Program-made: the position numbers and the translations under genes
Source: Larix kaempferi
Lineage: Eukaryota > Streptophyta > Pinopsida > Pinales > Pinaceae
Length of the DNA stretch: 64,000 nucleotides
Assembly (NCBI GenBank): GCA_027924585.1
Contig: BSBM01002110.1
Location: 434,001-498,000 of the forward strand
Direction of reading: 5' to 3'
The notes under the pieces: model-generated
Told to the model about the DNA's origin: nothing
The model's database searches: none
The model's input: only the letters and a program-made list of their open reading frames with translations
Shown: piece after piece, positions 49,701-63,848 of the stretch
Layout of the letters: each line of letters starts with the position of its first letter
Numbering within the stretch: position 1 is the first letter of the stretch

Positions 49701-50165
49701 GCACGGTCAATTTTCAACTTTGACCAACTTCTCAGAATTTAAATTTGAGAATGGATTTGGATGTCACATTGGTAGACGAGCGTCCACGCCAACTTTCGTG
49801 ACGTTCCGAGCTATTTTCACACCCTTTAAGCCCAAGTCTAGCGAAAACGCACGATGGAGTTTCAACTTTGACCAACTTCTCGGAATTGAAATTTGAGAAT
49901 AGTTTTGGATGTCCCATTGGTAGAAAAGCGTCCACACCAACTTTCGTGACGTTGCGAGCTATTTTCATCCCATTTAAGCCCAACTCTACAGAAAACGCAC
50001 AGTCGCGTTTCAGCTTTGACCAACTTCTCGGAATTGAAAATTGAGAATATATTTGGATGTCCCATTTGTACACATGCACGCACAGCACCTTTCATGACGT
50101 TACGAGCTATTTTCACGCCCTTTATTCCCAAGTCTAGTGAAAACCCATGGTGGCATTTCGACTTT
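46762..50165. repeat. HOR copy 13 (23-mer)
   Basis: Full 23-mer of 3404 bp. It shares GAGCTGTTTTCTCC (near 46997) and GACGATCGTCC (near 47261) with copy 12. Private changes include GGGAATCAAAATTTG near 47661 and CTCGGAAGTAAAAATTG near 48843. Confidence 0.95.
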
Positions 50166-53100
50166 GATCAACTTCTGGGAATTGAAATTTGAGAATGGAT
50201 TTGGATGTCTCGTTAGTAGACAAGTGCGCACGCCAACTTTCGTGACGTTCCAAGCTATTTTCTTGCCCTTTAAGCCTAAGTCTAGTGAAAACGCACGGTA
50301 AATTTTCAACTTTGACCAACTTCTCGTAATTGAAATTTGAGAATAGTTTTGGATGTCCCTTTGGTAGACAAGCGTCCACACCAACTTTCGTGACGTTCCG
50401 AGCTATTTTCTCCCCGTTTAAGCCCAAGTCTAGCGAAAACGCACGGTCAAGTTTCAAATTTGACCAACTTCTCGGAATTGAAAATTGAGCATAGATTTGG
50501 TTGTCCCGTTGGTAGACAAATGCGCACGCCAACTTTCGTGACGTTCCGAGCTATTTTCTCACCCTTTAAGCCTAAGTCTAGCGAAAATGCACTGTCGATT
50601 TTCAACTTTGACCAACTTCTCGGAATTTAAATTTGAGAATAGATTTGGATGTCACATTGGTAGACGAGCGTCCACGCCAACTTTCGTGACGCTCCGAGCT
50701 ATTTTCACACCCTTTAAGCCCAAGTCGAGCGAAAACGCACGATCGAGTTTCAACTTCGACTAACCTCTCGGAATTGAAATTTGAGAATAGTTTTGGATGT
50801 CCCATTGGTAGACAAGCGTCCACACCAACTTTCGTGACGTTCCGAGCTATTTTCTCCCCCTTTAAGCCCCACTCTAGAGAAAACGCACGATCGCGATTCA
50901 TCTTTGACCAACTTCTCGGAATTGAAAATTGAGAATAGATTTGGATGTCCCATTTGTAGACATGCGCGCACAGCAACTTTCATGACTTTACGACCTAATT
51001 TCACGCCCTTTATTCCCAAGTCTAGTGAAAACCCATGGTGGCATTTTGACTTTGACCAACTTCTGGGAATTGAAATTTGAAAATAGATTTGGATGTCCCA
51101 TTGGTAGACAAGCGTGCACGCCAACTTTCGTGATGTTCCGAGCTATTTTCTGCCCCTTTAAGCCCAAGTCTAGCGAAAACGCACGTTCGAGTTTCAACTT
51201 TCACAAACATTTCGGAATTAAAATTTGAGAATAGTTTTGGATGTACCATTGGTAGACAAGCATCCACACCAACTTTCGTGACATTCCGAGCTATTTTATC
51301 GCCCTTCAAGCCCAACTCTAGCGAAAACGTAGGGTCGAGTTTCGACTTTCACCAACTTCTCAGAATTCAAAATTGAGCATAGATTTGGATGTCCCATTTG
51401 TAGACATGTGTGCACAGCAACTTTCGTGATGTTACGAGCTAATTTCACACCCTTTAAGCACAAGTCTAGCGAAAACGCATGGTGGCGTTTCGACTTTGAC
51501 CAACTTCTCGGAATTGAAATTTGAGAATAGATTTGGATGTCCCCTTGGTAGACAAGTGCGCACGCCAACTTTCATGACGTTCCAACCTATTTTCTCGCCC
51601 TTTAAGCCCAAGTCTAGCGAAAACACACGGCAAATTTTCAACTTTGACCAACTTCTCGGAATTTAAATTTGAGAATAGATTTGGATGTCCCATTGGTAGA
51701 CAAGCATCCACACCAACTTTCGTGACATTCCAAGCTATTTTCTTCCCATTTAAGCCCAACTCTAGAGAAAACGCACGGTCGCGTTTCATCTTTGACCAAC
51801 TTCTCGAAATTGAAAATTGAGAATAGATTTGGATGTCCCATTTGTAGACATGCACGCACAGCAACTTTCGTGACATTACGAGCTAATTTCACATCATTTA
51901 AGCCCAATTCTAGCGAAAACGCACGATCGAGTTTCAACTTTGACCAACTTCTCGGAATTGAAATTTGAGAATAGATTTTGATGTCCCATTGGTAGACAAG
52001 CGTGCACGCCAACTTTCGTGACGTTCCGAGCTATTTTCTGCCCCCTTTAAGCCCAAGTCTAGCGAAAATGCACGGTCGATTTTCAACTTTGACCAACTTC
52101 TCGGAATTTAAATTTGAGAATGGATTTGGATGTCACATTGGTAGACGAGCGTCCACGCCAACTTTCGTAACGTTCAGAGCTATTTTCTCCCCCTTTAAGC
52201 CCAAATCTAGCGAAAACGCACGGTCGAGTTTCGAATTTGACCAACTTCTCGGAATTAAAAATTGAGCATAGATTTGGATGTCCCGTTGGTAGACAAATGC
52301 GCACGCCAACTTTTGTCACATTACGAGCTAATTTCACACCCTTTAAGGTCAAGTCGAGCGAAAAAGCACGGTCGAGTTTCGAATTTGACCAACTTCTCGG
52401 AATTGAAAATTGAGCATAGATTTGGATGTCCCGTTGGTAGACAAATGCGCACGCCAACTTTCGTCACATTCCGAGCTATTTTCTCACCCTTTAAGCCGAA
52501 GTCTAGCGAAAATGCACGGTCGATTCTCAACTTTGACCAACTTATCAGAGTTGAAATTTGAAAATAGATTTGGATATCCCGTTGGTAGGCAAGTGCACAT
52601 GCCAACTTTCGTGACGTTACGAGCTATTTTCTTCGCCTTTAAGCTCAACTCTAGCAAAAAACGCACGGTCGAGTTTCGAATTTGACCAACTTCTCGGAAT
52701 TGAAAACTGAGCATAGATTTGGATGTCCCGTTGGTAGACAAATGCGCACGCCAACTTTCGTGACGTTCCGAGCTATTTTCTCACATATTAAGCCTAAGTC
52801 TAGCGAAAACGCACGGTCGAGTTTTGAATTTGACCAACTTCTCGGAGTTGAAAATTGAGCATAGACTTGGATGTCCCCGTTGGTAGACGAGCGTCCTCGC
52901 GCCAAACTTTCGTAACGTTCCGAGCTATTCTCACAGCCTTTTAAGCCCAAGTCTAGCGAAAAGGCACGATCGAGTTTCAACTTTGATTAACTTCTCGGAA
53001 TTGAAATTTGAGAATAGATTTGGTATGTCCCGTTGTGTAGACGAATGCGCACGCCAATTTTCATGACGTTCCGAGCTATTTTCTCATGCTTTAAGCCTAA

Positions 53101-53580
53101 GTCCATCGAAAATGCACGGTCAATTTTCAACTTTGACCAACTTCTCAGAATTTAAATTTGAGAATGGATTTGGATGTCACATTGGTAGACGAGCGTCCAC
53201 GCCAACTTTCGTGACGTTCCGAGCTATTTTCACACCCTTTAAGCCCAAGTCTAGCGAAAACGCACGATGGAGTTTCAACTTTGACCAACTTCTCGGAATT
53301 GAAATTTGAGAATAGTTTTGGATGTCCCATTGGTAGAAAAGCGTCCACACCAACTTTCGTGACGTTGCGAGCTATTTTCATCCCATTTAAGGCCCAACTC
53401 TACAGAAAACGCACAGTCGCGTTTCATCTTTGACCAACTTCTCGGAATTGAAAAATTGAGAATATATTTGGATGTCCCATTTGTACACATGCACGCACAG
53501 CACCTTTCATGACGTTACGAGCTATTTTCACGCCCTTTATTCCCAAGTCTAGTGAAAACCCATGGTGGCATTTCGACTTT
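50166..53580. repeat. HOR copy 14 (23-mer, 11 extra bases)
   Basis: All 23 monomers in order, 3415 bp. The first half is clean. Extra bases start near 52041 and become frequent after 52655 (for example GTCCCCGTTGG near 52874, CCAAACTTTCG near 52903, GTTGTGTAGACG near 53033). Confidence 0.93.
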
Positions 53581-56500
53581 GATCAACTTCTGGGAATTGA
53601 AATTTGAGAATGGATTTGGATGTCTCGTTAGTAGACAAGTGCGCACGCCAACTTTCGTGACGTTCCAAGCTATTTTCTTGCCCTTTAAGCCTAAGTCTAG
53701 TGAAAACGCACGGTAAATTTTCAACTTTGACCAACTTCTCGTAATTGAAATTTGAGAATAGTTTTGGATGTCCCTTTGGTAGACAAGCGTCCACACCAAC
53801 TTTCGTGACGTTCCGAGCTATTTTCTCCCCCTTTAAGCCCAAGTCTAGCGAAAACGCAACGGTTCAAGTTTCAAATTTGACCAACTTCTCGGAATTGAAA
53901 ATTGAGCATAGATTTGGCTTGTCCCGTTGGTAGACAAATGCGCACGCCAACTTTCGTGACGTTCCGAGCTATTTTCTCACCCTTTAAGCCTAAGTCTAGC
54001 GAAAATGCACTGTCGATTTTCAACTTTGACCAACTTCTCGGAATTTAAATTTGAGAATAGATTTGGATGTCACATTGGTAGACGAGCGTCCACGCCAACT
54101 TTCGTGACGCTCCGAGCTATTTTCACACCCTTTAAGCCCAAGTCCGAGCGAAAACGCACGATCGAGTTTCAACTTCGACTAACCTCTCGGAATTGAAATT
54201 TGAGAATAGTTTTGGATGGTCCCATTGGTAGACAAGCGTCCACACCAACTTTCGTGACGTTCCGAGCTATTTTCTCCCCCTTTAAGCCCCACTCTAGAGA
54301 AAACGCACGATCGCGATTTCATCTTTGACCAACTTCTCGGAATTGAAAATTGAGAATAGATTTGGATGTCCCATTTGTAGACATGCGCGCACAGCAACTT
54401 TCATGACTTTACGACCTAATTTCACGCCCTTTATTCCCAAGTTCTAGTGAAAACCCATGGTGGCATTTTGACTTTGACCAACTTCTGGGAATTGAAATTT
54501 GAAAATAGATTTGGATGTCCCCATTGGTAGACAAGCGTGCACGCCAACTTTCGTGATGTTCCGAGCTATTTTCTGCCCCTTTAAGCCCAAGTCTAGCGAA
54601 AACGCACGTTCGAGTTTCAACTTTCACAAACATTTCGGAATTAAAATTTGAGAATAGTTTTGGATGTACCATTGGTAGACAAGCGTCCACACCAACTTTC
54701 GTGACATTCCGAGCTATTTTATCGCCCTTCAAGCCCAACTCTAGCGAAAACGTAGGGTCGAGTTTCAACTTTCACCAACTTCTCAGAATTCAAAATTGAG
54801 CATAGATTTGGATGTCCCATTTGTAGACATGTGTGCACAGCAACTTTCGTGATGTTACGAGCTAATTTCACACCCTTTTAAGCACAAGTCTAGCGAAAAC
54901 GCATGGTGGCGTTTCGACTTTGACCAACTTCTCGGAATTGAAATTTGAGAATAGATTTGGATGTCCCCCTTGGTAGACAAGTGCGCACGCCAACTTTCAT
55001 GACGTTCCAACCTATTTCTCTCGCCCTTTAAGCCCAAGTCTAGCGAAAACACACGGCAAATTTTCAACTTTGACCAACTTCTCGGAATTTAAATTTGAGA
55101 ATAGATTTGGATGTCCCATTGGTAGACAAGCATCCACACCAAACTTTCGTGACATTCCAAGCTATTTTCTTCCCATTTAAGCCCAACTCTAGAGAAAACG
55201 CACGGTCCGCGTTTCATCTTTGACCAACATTCTCGAAATTGAAAATTGAGAATAGATTTGGATGTCCCATTTTGTAGACATGCACGCACAGCAACTTTCG
55301 TGACATTACGAGCTAATTTCACATCATTTAAGCCCAATTCTAGCGAAAAACGCACACGATTCGAGTTTCAACTTTGACCAACTTCTCGGAATTGAAAATT
55401 TGAGAATAGATTTGGATGTCCCAATTGGTAGACAAGCGTGCACGCCAACTTTCGTGACGTTCCGAGCTATTTTCTGCCCCTTTAAGCCCCAAGTCTAGCG
55501 AAAAATGCAACGGTCGATTTTCAACTTTGACCAACTTCTCGGAATTTAAATTTGAGAATGGATTTGGATGTCACATTGGTAGACGAGCGTCCACGCCAAC
55601 TTTCGTAACGTTCAGAGCTATTTTCTCCCCCTTTAAGCCCAAATCTAGCGAAAACGCACCGGTCGAGTTTCGAATTTGACCAACTTCTCGGAATTAAAAA
55701 TTGAGCATAGATTTGGATGTCCCGTTGGTAGACAAATGCGCACGCCAACTTTTGTCACATTACGAGCTAATTTCACACCCTTTAAGGTCAAGTCGAGCGA
55801 AAAAGCACGGTCGAGTTTCGAATTTGACCAAACTTCTCGGAATTGAAAATTGAGCATAGATTTTGGATGTCCCGTTGGTAGACAAATGCGCACGCCAACT
55901 TTCTGTCACATTCCGAGCTATTTTCTCACCCTTTAAGCCGAAGTCTAGCGAAAATGCAACGGTCGATTCTCAACTTTGACCAACTTATCAGAGTTGAAAT
56001 TTGAAAATAGATTTGGATATCCCGTTGGTAGGCAAGTGCACATGCCAACTTTCGTGACGTTACGAGCTATTTTCTTCGCCTTTAAGCTCAACTCTAGCAA
56101 AAACGCACGGTCGAGTTTCGAATTTGACCAACTTCTCGGAATTGAAAACTGAGCATAGATTTGGATGTCCCGTTGGTAGACAAATGCGCACGCCAACTTT
56201 CGTGACGTTCCGAGCTATTTTCTCACATATTAAGCCTAAGTCTAGCGAAAACGCACGGTCGAGTTTTGAATTTGACCAACTTCTCGGAGTTGAAAATTGA
56301 GCATAGACTTGGATGTCCCGTTGGTAGACGAGCGTCCGCGCCAACTTTCGTAACGTTCCGAGCTATTCTCACACCCTTTAAGCCCAAGTCTAGCGAAAAC
56401 GCACGATCGAGTTTCAACTTTGATTAACTTCTCGGAATTGAAATTTGAGAATAGATTTGGATGTCCCGTTGGTAGACGAATGCGCACGCCAATTTTCATG

Positions 56501-57013
56501 ACGTTCCGAGCTATTTTCTCATGCTTTAAGCCTAAGTCCATCGAAAATGCACGGTCAATTTTCAACTTTGACCAACTTCTCAGAATTTAAATTTGAGAAT
56601 GGATTTGGATGTCACATTGGTAGACGAGCGTCCACGCCAACTTTCGTGACGTTCCGAGCTATTTTCACACCCTTTAAGCCCAAGTCTAGCGAAAACGCAC
56701 GATGGAGTTTCAACTTTGACCAACTTCTCGGAATTGAAATTTGAGAATAGTTTTGGATGTCCCATTGGTAGAAAAGCGTCCACACCAACTTTCGTGACGT
56801 TGCGAGCTATTTTCATCCCATTTAAGCCCAACTCTACAGAAAACGCACAGTCGCGTTTCATCTTTGACCAACTTCTCGGAATTGAAAATTGAGAATATAT
56901 TTGGATGTCCCATTTGTACACATGCACGCACAGCACCTTTCATGACGTTACGAGCTATTTTCACGCCCTTTATTCCCAAGTCTAGTGAAAACCCATGGTG
57001 GCATTTCAACTTT
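53581..57013. repeat. HOR copy 15 (23-mer, 29 extra bases)
   Basis: All 23 monomers in order, 3433 bp. Insertions of one or two bases are spread from about 53858 to 55960. The last part (55980-57013) is clean. Confidence 0.93.
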
Positions 57014-60000
57014 GATCAACTTCTGGGAATTGAAATTTGAGAATGGATTTGGATGTCTCGTTAGTAGACAAGTGCGCACGCCAACTTTCGTGACGTTCCA
57101 AGCTATTTTCTTGCCCTTTAAGCCTAAGTCTAGTGAAAACGCACGGTAAATTTTCAACTTTGACCAACTTCTCGTAATTGAAATTTGAGAATAGTTTTGG
57201 ATGTCCCTTTGGTAGACAAGCGTCCACACCAACTTTCGTGACGTTCCGAGCTATTTTCTCCCCCTTTAAGCCTAAGTCTAGCGAAAACGCAACGGTCAAG
57301 TTTCAAATTTGACCAACTTCTCGGAATTGAAAATTGAGCATAGATTTGGTTGTCCCGTTGGTAGACAAATGCGCACGCCAACTTTCGTGACGTTCCGAGC
57401 TATTTTCTCACCCTTTAAGCCTAAGTCTAGCGAAAATGCACTGTCGATTTTCAACTTTGACCAACTTCTCGGAATTTAAATTTGAGAATAGATTTGGATG
57501 TCACATTGGTAGACGAGCGTCCACGCCAACTTTCGTGACGCTCCGAGCTATTTTCACACCCTTTAAGCCCAAGTCGAGCGAAAACGCACGATCGAGTTTC
57601 AACTTCGACTAACCTCTCGGAATTGAAATTTGAGAATAGTTTTGGATGTCCCATTGGTAGACAAGCGTCCACACCAACTTTCGTGACGTTCCGAGCTATT
57701 TTCTCCCCCTTTAAGCCCCACTCTAGAGAAAACGCACGATCGCGATTCATCTTTGACCAACTTCTCGGAATTGAAAATTGAGAATAGATTTGGATGTCCC
57801 ATTTGTAGACATGCGCGCAAAGCAACTTTCATGACTTTACGACCTAATTTCACGCCCTTTATTCCCAAGTCTAGTGAAAACCCATGGTGGCATTTTGACT
57901 TTGACCAACTTCTGGGAATTGAAATTTGAAAATAGATTTGGATGTGTCCCATTGGTAGACAAGCGTGCACGCCAACTTTCGTGATGTTCCGAGCTATTTT
58001 CTGCCCGTTTAAGCCCAAGTCTAGCGAAAACGCAACGTTCGAGTTTCAACTTTCACAAACATTTCGGAATTAAAATTTGAGAATAGTTTTGGAGTGTACC
58101 ATTGGTAGACAAGCGTCCCACACCAACTTTCGTGACATTCCGAGCTATTTTATCGCCCTTCAAGCCCAACTCTAGCGAAAACGTAGGGGTCGAGTTTCGA
58201 CTTTCACCAACTTCTCAGAATTCAAAATTGAGCATAGATTTGGATTGTCCCCATTTGTAGACATGTGTGCACAGCAACTTTCGTGATGTTACGAGCTAAT
58301 TTCACACCCTTTAAGCACAAGTCTAGCGAAAACGCATGGTGGCGTTTCGACTTTGACCAACTTCTCGGAATTGAAATTTGAGAATAGATTTGGATGTCCC
58401 CTTGGTAGACAAGTGCGCACGCCAACTTTCATGACGTTCCAACCGATTTTCTCGCCCTTTAAGCCCAAGTCTAGCGAAAACACACGGCAAATTTTCAACT
58501 TTGACCAACTTCTCGGAATTTAAATTTGAGAATAGATTTGGATGTCCCATTGATAGACAAGCATCCACACCAACTTTCGTGACATTCCAAGCTATTTTTC
58601 TTCCCATTTAAGCCCAACTCTAGAGAAAACGCACACCGGTCCGCGTTTCATCTTTGACCAACTTCTCGAAATTGAAAATTGAGAATAGATTTGGATGTCC
58701 CATTTGTAGACATGCGGCGCACAGCAACTTTCGTGACATTACGAGCTAATTTCACATCATTTAAGCCCAATTCTAGCGAAAACGCACGATCGAGTTTCAA
58801 CTTTGACCAACTTCTCGGAATTGAAATTTGAGAATAGATTTGGATGTCCCATTGGTAGACAAGCGGTGCACGCCAACTTTCGTGACGTTCCGAGCTATTT
58901 TCTGCCCCTTTAAGCCCAAGTCTAGCGAAAATGCACGGTCGATTTTTCACTTTGACCAACTTCTCGGAATTTAAATTTGAGAATGGATTTGGATTGTCAC
59001 ATTGGTAGACGAGCGTCCACGCCAACTTTCGTAACGTTCAGAGCTATTTTCTCCCCCTTTAAGCCCAAATCTAGCGAAAACGCACGGTCGAGTTTCGAAT
59101 TTGACCAACTTCTCGGAATTAAAAATTGAGCATAGATTTGGATGTCCCGTTGGTAGACAAATGCGCACGCCAACTTTTGTCACATTACGAGCTAATTTCA
59201 CACCCTTTAAGGTCAAGTCGAGCGAAAAAGCAACGGTCGAGTTTCGAATTTGACCAACTTCTCGGAATTGAAAATTGAGCATAGATTTGGATGTCCCGTT
59301 GGTAGACAAATGCGCACGCCAACTTTCGTCACATTCCGAGCTATTTTCTCACCCTTTAAGCCGAAGTCTAGCGAAAAATGCACGGTCGATTCTCAACTTT
59401 GACCAACTTATCAGAGTTGAAATTTGAAAATAGATTTGGATATCCCGTTGGGTAGGCAAGTGCACATGCCAACTTTCGTGACGTTACGAGCTATTTTCTT
59501 CGCCTTTAAGCTCAACTCTAGCAAAAACGCACGGTCGAGTTTCGAATTTGACCAACTTCTCGGAATTGAAAACTGAGCATAGATTTGGATGTCCCGTTGG
59601 TAGACAAAATGCGCACGCCAACTTTCGTGACGTTCCGAGCTATTTTTCTCACATATTAAGCCTAAGTCTAGCGAAAAACGCCACGGTCGGAGTTTTGAAT
59701 TTGACCAACTTCTAGGGAGTTGAAAAATTGAGCATAGACTTGGATGTCCCGTTGGTAGACGAGCGTCCGCGCCAACTTTCGTAACGTTCCGAGCTATTCT
59801 CACACCCTTTAAGCCCAAGTCTAGCGAAAACGCACGATCGAGTTTCAACTTTGATTAACTTCTCGGAATTGAAATTTGAGAATAGATTTGGATGTCCCGT
59901 TGGTAGACGAATGCGCACGCCAATTTTCATGACGTTCCGAGCTATTTTCTCATGCTTTAAGCCTAAGTCCATCGAAAATGCACGGTCAATTTTCAACTTT

Positions 60001-60444
60001 GACCAACTTCTCAGAATTTAAATTTGAGAATGGATTTGGATGTCACATTGGTAGACGAGCGTCCACGCCAACTTTCGTGACGTTCCGAGCTATTTTCACA
60101 CCCTTTAAGCCCAAGTCTAGCGAAAACGCACGATGGAGTTTCAACTTTGACCAACTTCTCGGAATTGAAATTTGAGAATAGTTTTGGATGTCCCATTGGT
60201 AGAAAAGCGTCCACACCAACTTTCGTGACGTTGCGAGCTATTTTCATCCCATTTAAGCCCAACTCTACAGAAAACGCACAGTCGCGTTTCATCTTTGACC
60301 AACTTCTCGGAATTGAAAATTGAGAATATATTTGGATGTCCCATTTGTACACATGCACGCACAGCACCTTTCATGACGTTACGAGCTATTTTCACGCCCT
60401 TTATTCCCAAGTCTAGTGAAAACCCATGGTGGCATTTCGACTTT
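57014..60444. repeat. HOR copy 16 (23-mer, 27 extra bases)
   Basis: All 23 monomers in order, 3431 bp. Insertions run from about 57290 to 59725; the remainder is clean. Confidence 0.93.
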
Positions 60445-63400
60445 GATCAACTTCTGGGAATTGAAATTTGAGAATGGATTTGGATGTCTCGTTAGTAGAC
60501 AAGTGCGCACGCCAACTTTCGTGACGTTCCAAGCTATTTTCTTTCCCTTTAAGCCTAATTCTAGTGAAAACGCACGGTAAATTTTCAACTTTGACCAACT
60601 TCTCGTAATTGAAATTTGAGAATAGTTTTGGATGTCCCTTTGGTAGACAAGCGTCCACACCAACTTTCGTGACGTTCCGAGCTATTTTCTCCCCCTTTAA
60701 GCCCAAGTCTAGCGAAAACGCACGGTCAAGTTTCAAATTTGACCAACTTCTCGGAATTGAAAATGGAGCATAGATTTGGTTGTCCCGTTGGTAGACAAAT
60801 GCGCACGCCAACTTTCGTGACGTTCCGAGCTATTTTCTCACCCTTTAAGCCTAAGTCTAGCGAAAATGCACTGTCGATTTTCAACTTTGACCAACTTCTT
60901 GGAATTTAAATTTGAGAATAGATTTGGATGTCACATTGGTAGACGAGCGTCCACGCCAACTTTCGTGACGCTCCGAGCTATTTTCACACCCTTTAAGCCC
61001 AAGTCGAGCGAAAACGCACGATCGAGTTTCAACTTCGACTAACCTCTCGGAATTGAAATTTGAGAATAGTTTTGGATGTCCCATTGGTAGACAAGCGTCC
61101 ACACCAACTTTCGTGACGTTCCGAGCTATTTTCTCCCCCTTTAAGCCCCACTCTAGAGAAAACGCACGATCGCGATTCATCTTTGACCAACTTCTCGGAA
61201 TTGAAAATTGAGAATAGATTTGGATGTCCCATTTGTAGACATGCGCGCACAGCAACTTTCATGACTTTACGACCTAATTTCACGCCCTTTATTCCCAAGT
61301 CTAGTGAAAACCCATGGTGGCATTTTGACTTTGACCAACTTCTGGGAATTGAAATTTGAAAATAGATTTGGATGTCCCATTGGTAGACAAGCGTGCACGC
61401 CAACTTTCGTGATTTTCCGAGCTATTTTCTGCCCCTTTAAGCCCAAGTCTAGCGAAAACGCACGTTCGAGTTTCAACTTTCACAAACATTTCGGAATTAA
61501 AATTTGAGAATAGTTTTGGATGTACCATTGGTAGACAAGCGTCCACACCAACTTTCGTGACATTCCGAGCTATTTTATCGCCCTTCAAGCCCAACTCTAG
61601 CGAAAACGTAGGGTCGAGTTTCGACTTTCACCAACTTCTCAGAATTCAAAATTGAGCATAGATTTGGATGTCCCATTTGTAGACATGTGTGCACAGCAAC
61701 TTTCGTGATGTTACGAGCTAATTTCACACCCTTTAAGCACAAGTCTAGCGAAAACGCATGGTGGCGTTTCGACTTTGACCAACTTCTCGGAATTGAAATT
61801 TGAGAATAGATTTGGATGTCCCCTTGGTAGACAAGTGCGCACGCCAACTTTCATGACGTTCCAACCTATTTTCTCGCCCTTTAAGCCCAAGTCTAGCGAA
61901 AACACACGGCAAATTTTCAACTTTGACCAACTTCTCGGAATTTAAATTTGAGAATAGATTTGGATGTCCCATTGGTAGACAAGCATCCACACCAACTTTC
62001 GTGACATTCCAAGCTATTTTCTTCCCATTTAAGCCCAACTCTAGGGAAAACGCACGGTCGCGTTTCATCTTTGACCAACTTCTCGAAATTGAAAATTGAG
62101 AATAGATTTGGATGTCCCATTTGTAGACATGCGCGCACAGCAACTTTCGTGACATTACGAGCTAATTTCACATCATTTAAGCCCAATTCTAGCGAAAACG
62201 CACGATCGAGTTTCAACTTTGACCAACTTCTCGGAATTGAAATTTGAGAATAGATTTGGATGTCCCATTGGTAGACAAGCGTGCACGCCAACTTTCGTGA
62301 CGTTCCGAGCTATTTTCTGCCCCTTTAAGGCCAAGTCCAGCGAAAATGCACGGTCGATTTTCAACTTTGACCAACTTCTCGGAATTTAAATTTGAGAATG
62401 GATTTGGATGTCACATTGGTAGACGAGCGTCCACGCCAACTTTCGTAACGTTCAGAGCTATTTTCTCCCCCTTTAAGCCCAAATCTAGCGAAAACGCACG
62501 GTCGAGTTTCGAATTTGACCAACTTCTCGGAATTAAAAATTGAGCATAGATTTGGATGTCCCGTTGGTAGACAAATGCGCACGCCAACTTTTGTCACATT
62601 ACGAGCTAATTTCACACCCTTTAAGGTCAAGTCGAGCGAAAAAGCACGGTCGAGTTTCGAATTTGACCAACTTCTCGGAATTGAAAATTGAGCATAGATT
62701 TGGATGTCCCGTTGGTAGACAAATGCGCACGCCAACTTTCGTCACATTCCGAGCTATTTTCTCACCCTTTAAGCCGAAGTCTAGCGAAAATGCACGGTCG
62801 ATTCTCAACTTTGACCAACTTATCAGAGTTGAAATTTAAAAATAGATTTGGATATCCCGTTGGTAGGCAAGTGCACATGCCAACTTTCGTGACGTTACGA
62901 GCTATTTTCTTCGCCTTTAAGCTCAACTCTAGCAAAAACGCACGGTCGAGTTTCGAATTTGACCAACTTCTCGGAATTGAAAACTGAGCATAGATTTGGA
63001 TGTCCCGTTGGTAGACAAATGCGCACGCCAACTTTCGTGACGTTCCGAGCTATTTTCTCACATATTAAGCCTAAGTCTAGCGAAAACGCACGGTCGAGTT
63101 TTGAATTTGACCAACTTCTCGGAGTTGAAAATTGAGCATAGACTTGGATGTCCCGTTGGTAGACGAGCGTCCGCGCCAACTTTCGTAACGTTCCGAGCTA
63201 TTCTCACACCCTTTAAGCCCAAGTCTAGCGAAAACGCACGATCGAGTTTCAACTTTGATTAACTTCTCGGAATTGAAATTTGAGAATAGATTTGGATGTC
63301 CCGTTGGTAGACGAATGCGCACGCCAATTTTCATGACGTTCCGAGCTATTTTCTCATGCTTTAAGCCTAAGTCCATCGAAAATGCACGGTCAATTTTCAA

Positions 63401-63848
63401 CTTTGACCAACTTCTCAGAATTTAAATTTGAGAATGGATTTGGATGTCGCATTGGTAGACGAGCGTCCACGCCAACTTTCGTGACGTTCCGAGCTATTTT
63501 CACACCCTTTAAGCCCAAGTCTAGCGAAAACGCACGATGGACTTTCAACTTTGACCAACTTCTCGGAATTGAAATTTGAGAATAGTTTTGGATGTCCCAT
63601 TGGTAGAAAAGCGTCCACACCAACTTTCGTGACGTTGCGAGCTATTTTCATCCCATTTAAGCCCAACTCTACAGAAAACGCACAGTCGCGTTTCATCTTT
63701 GACCAACTTCTCGGAATTGAAAATTGAGAATATATTTTGATGTCCCATTTGTACACATGCACGCACAGCACCTTTCATGACGTTACGAGCTATTTTCATG
63801 CCCTTTATTCCCAAGTCTAGTGAAAACCCATGGTGGCCTTTCGACTTT
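60445..63848. repeat. HOR copy 17 (23-mer)
   Basis: Exactly 3404 bp, no indels, with scattered private substitutions (for example CTTTCCCTTTAAGCC near 60541, CTCTAGGGAAAACG near 62040, GGATGTCGCATTGG near 63442). Confidence 0.95.
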
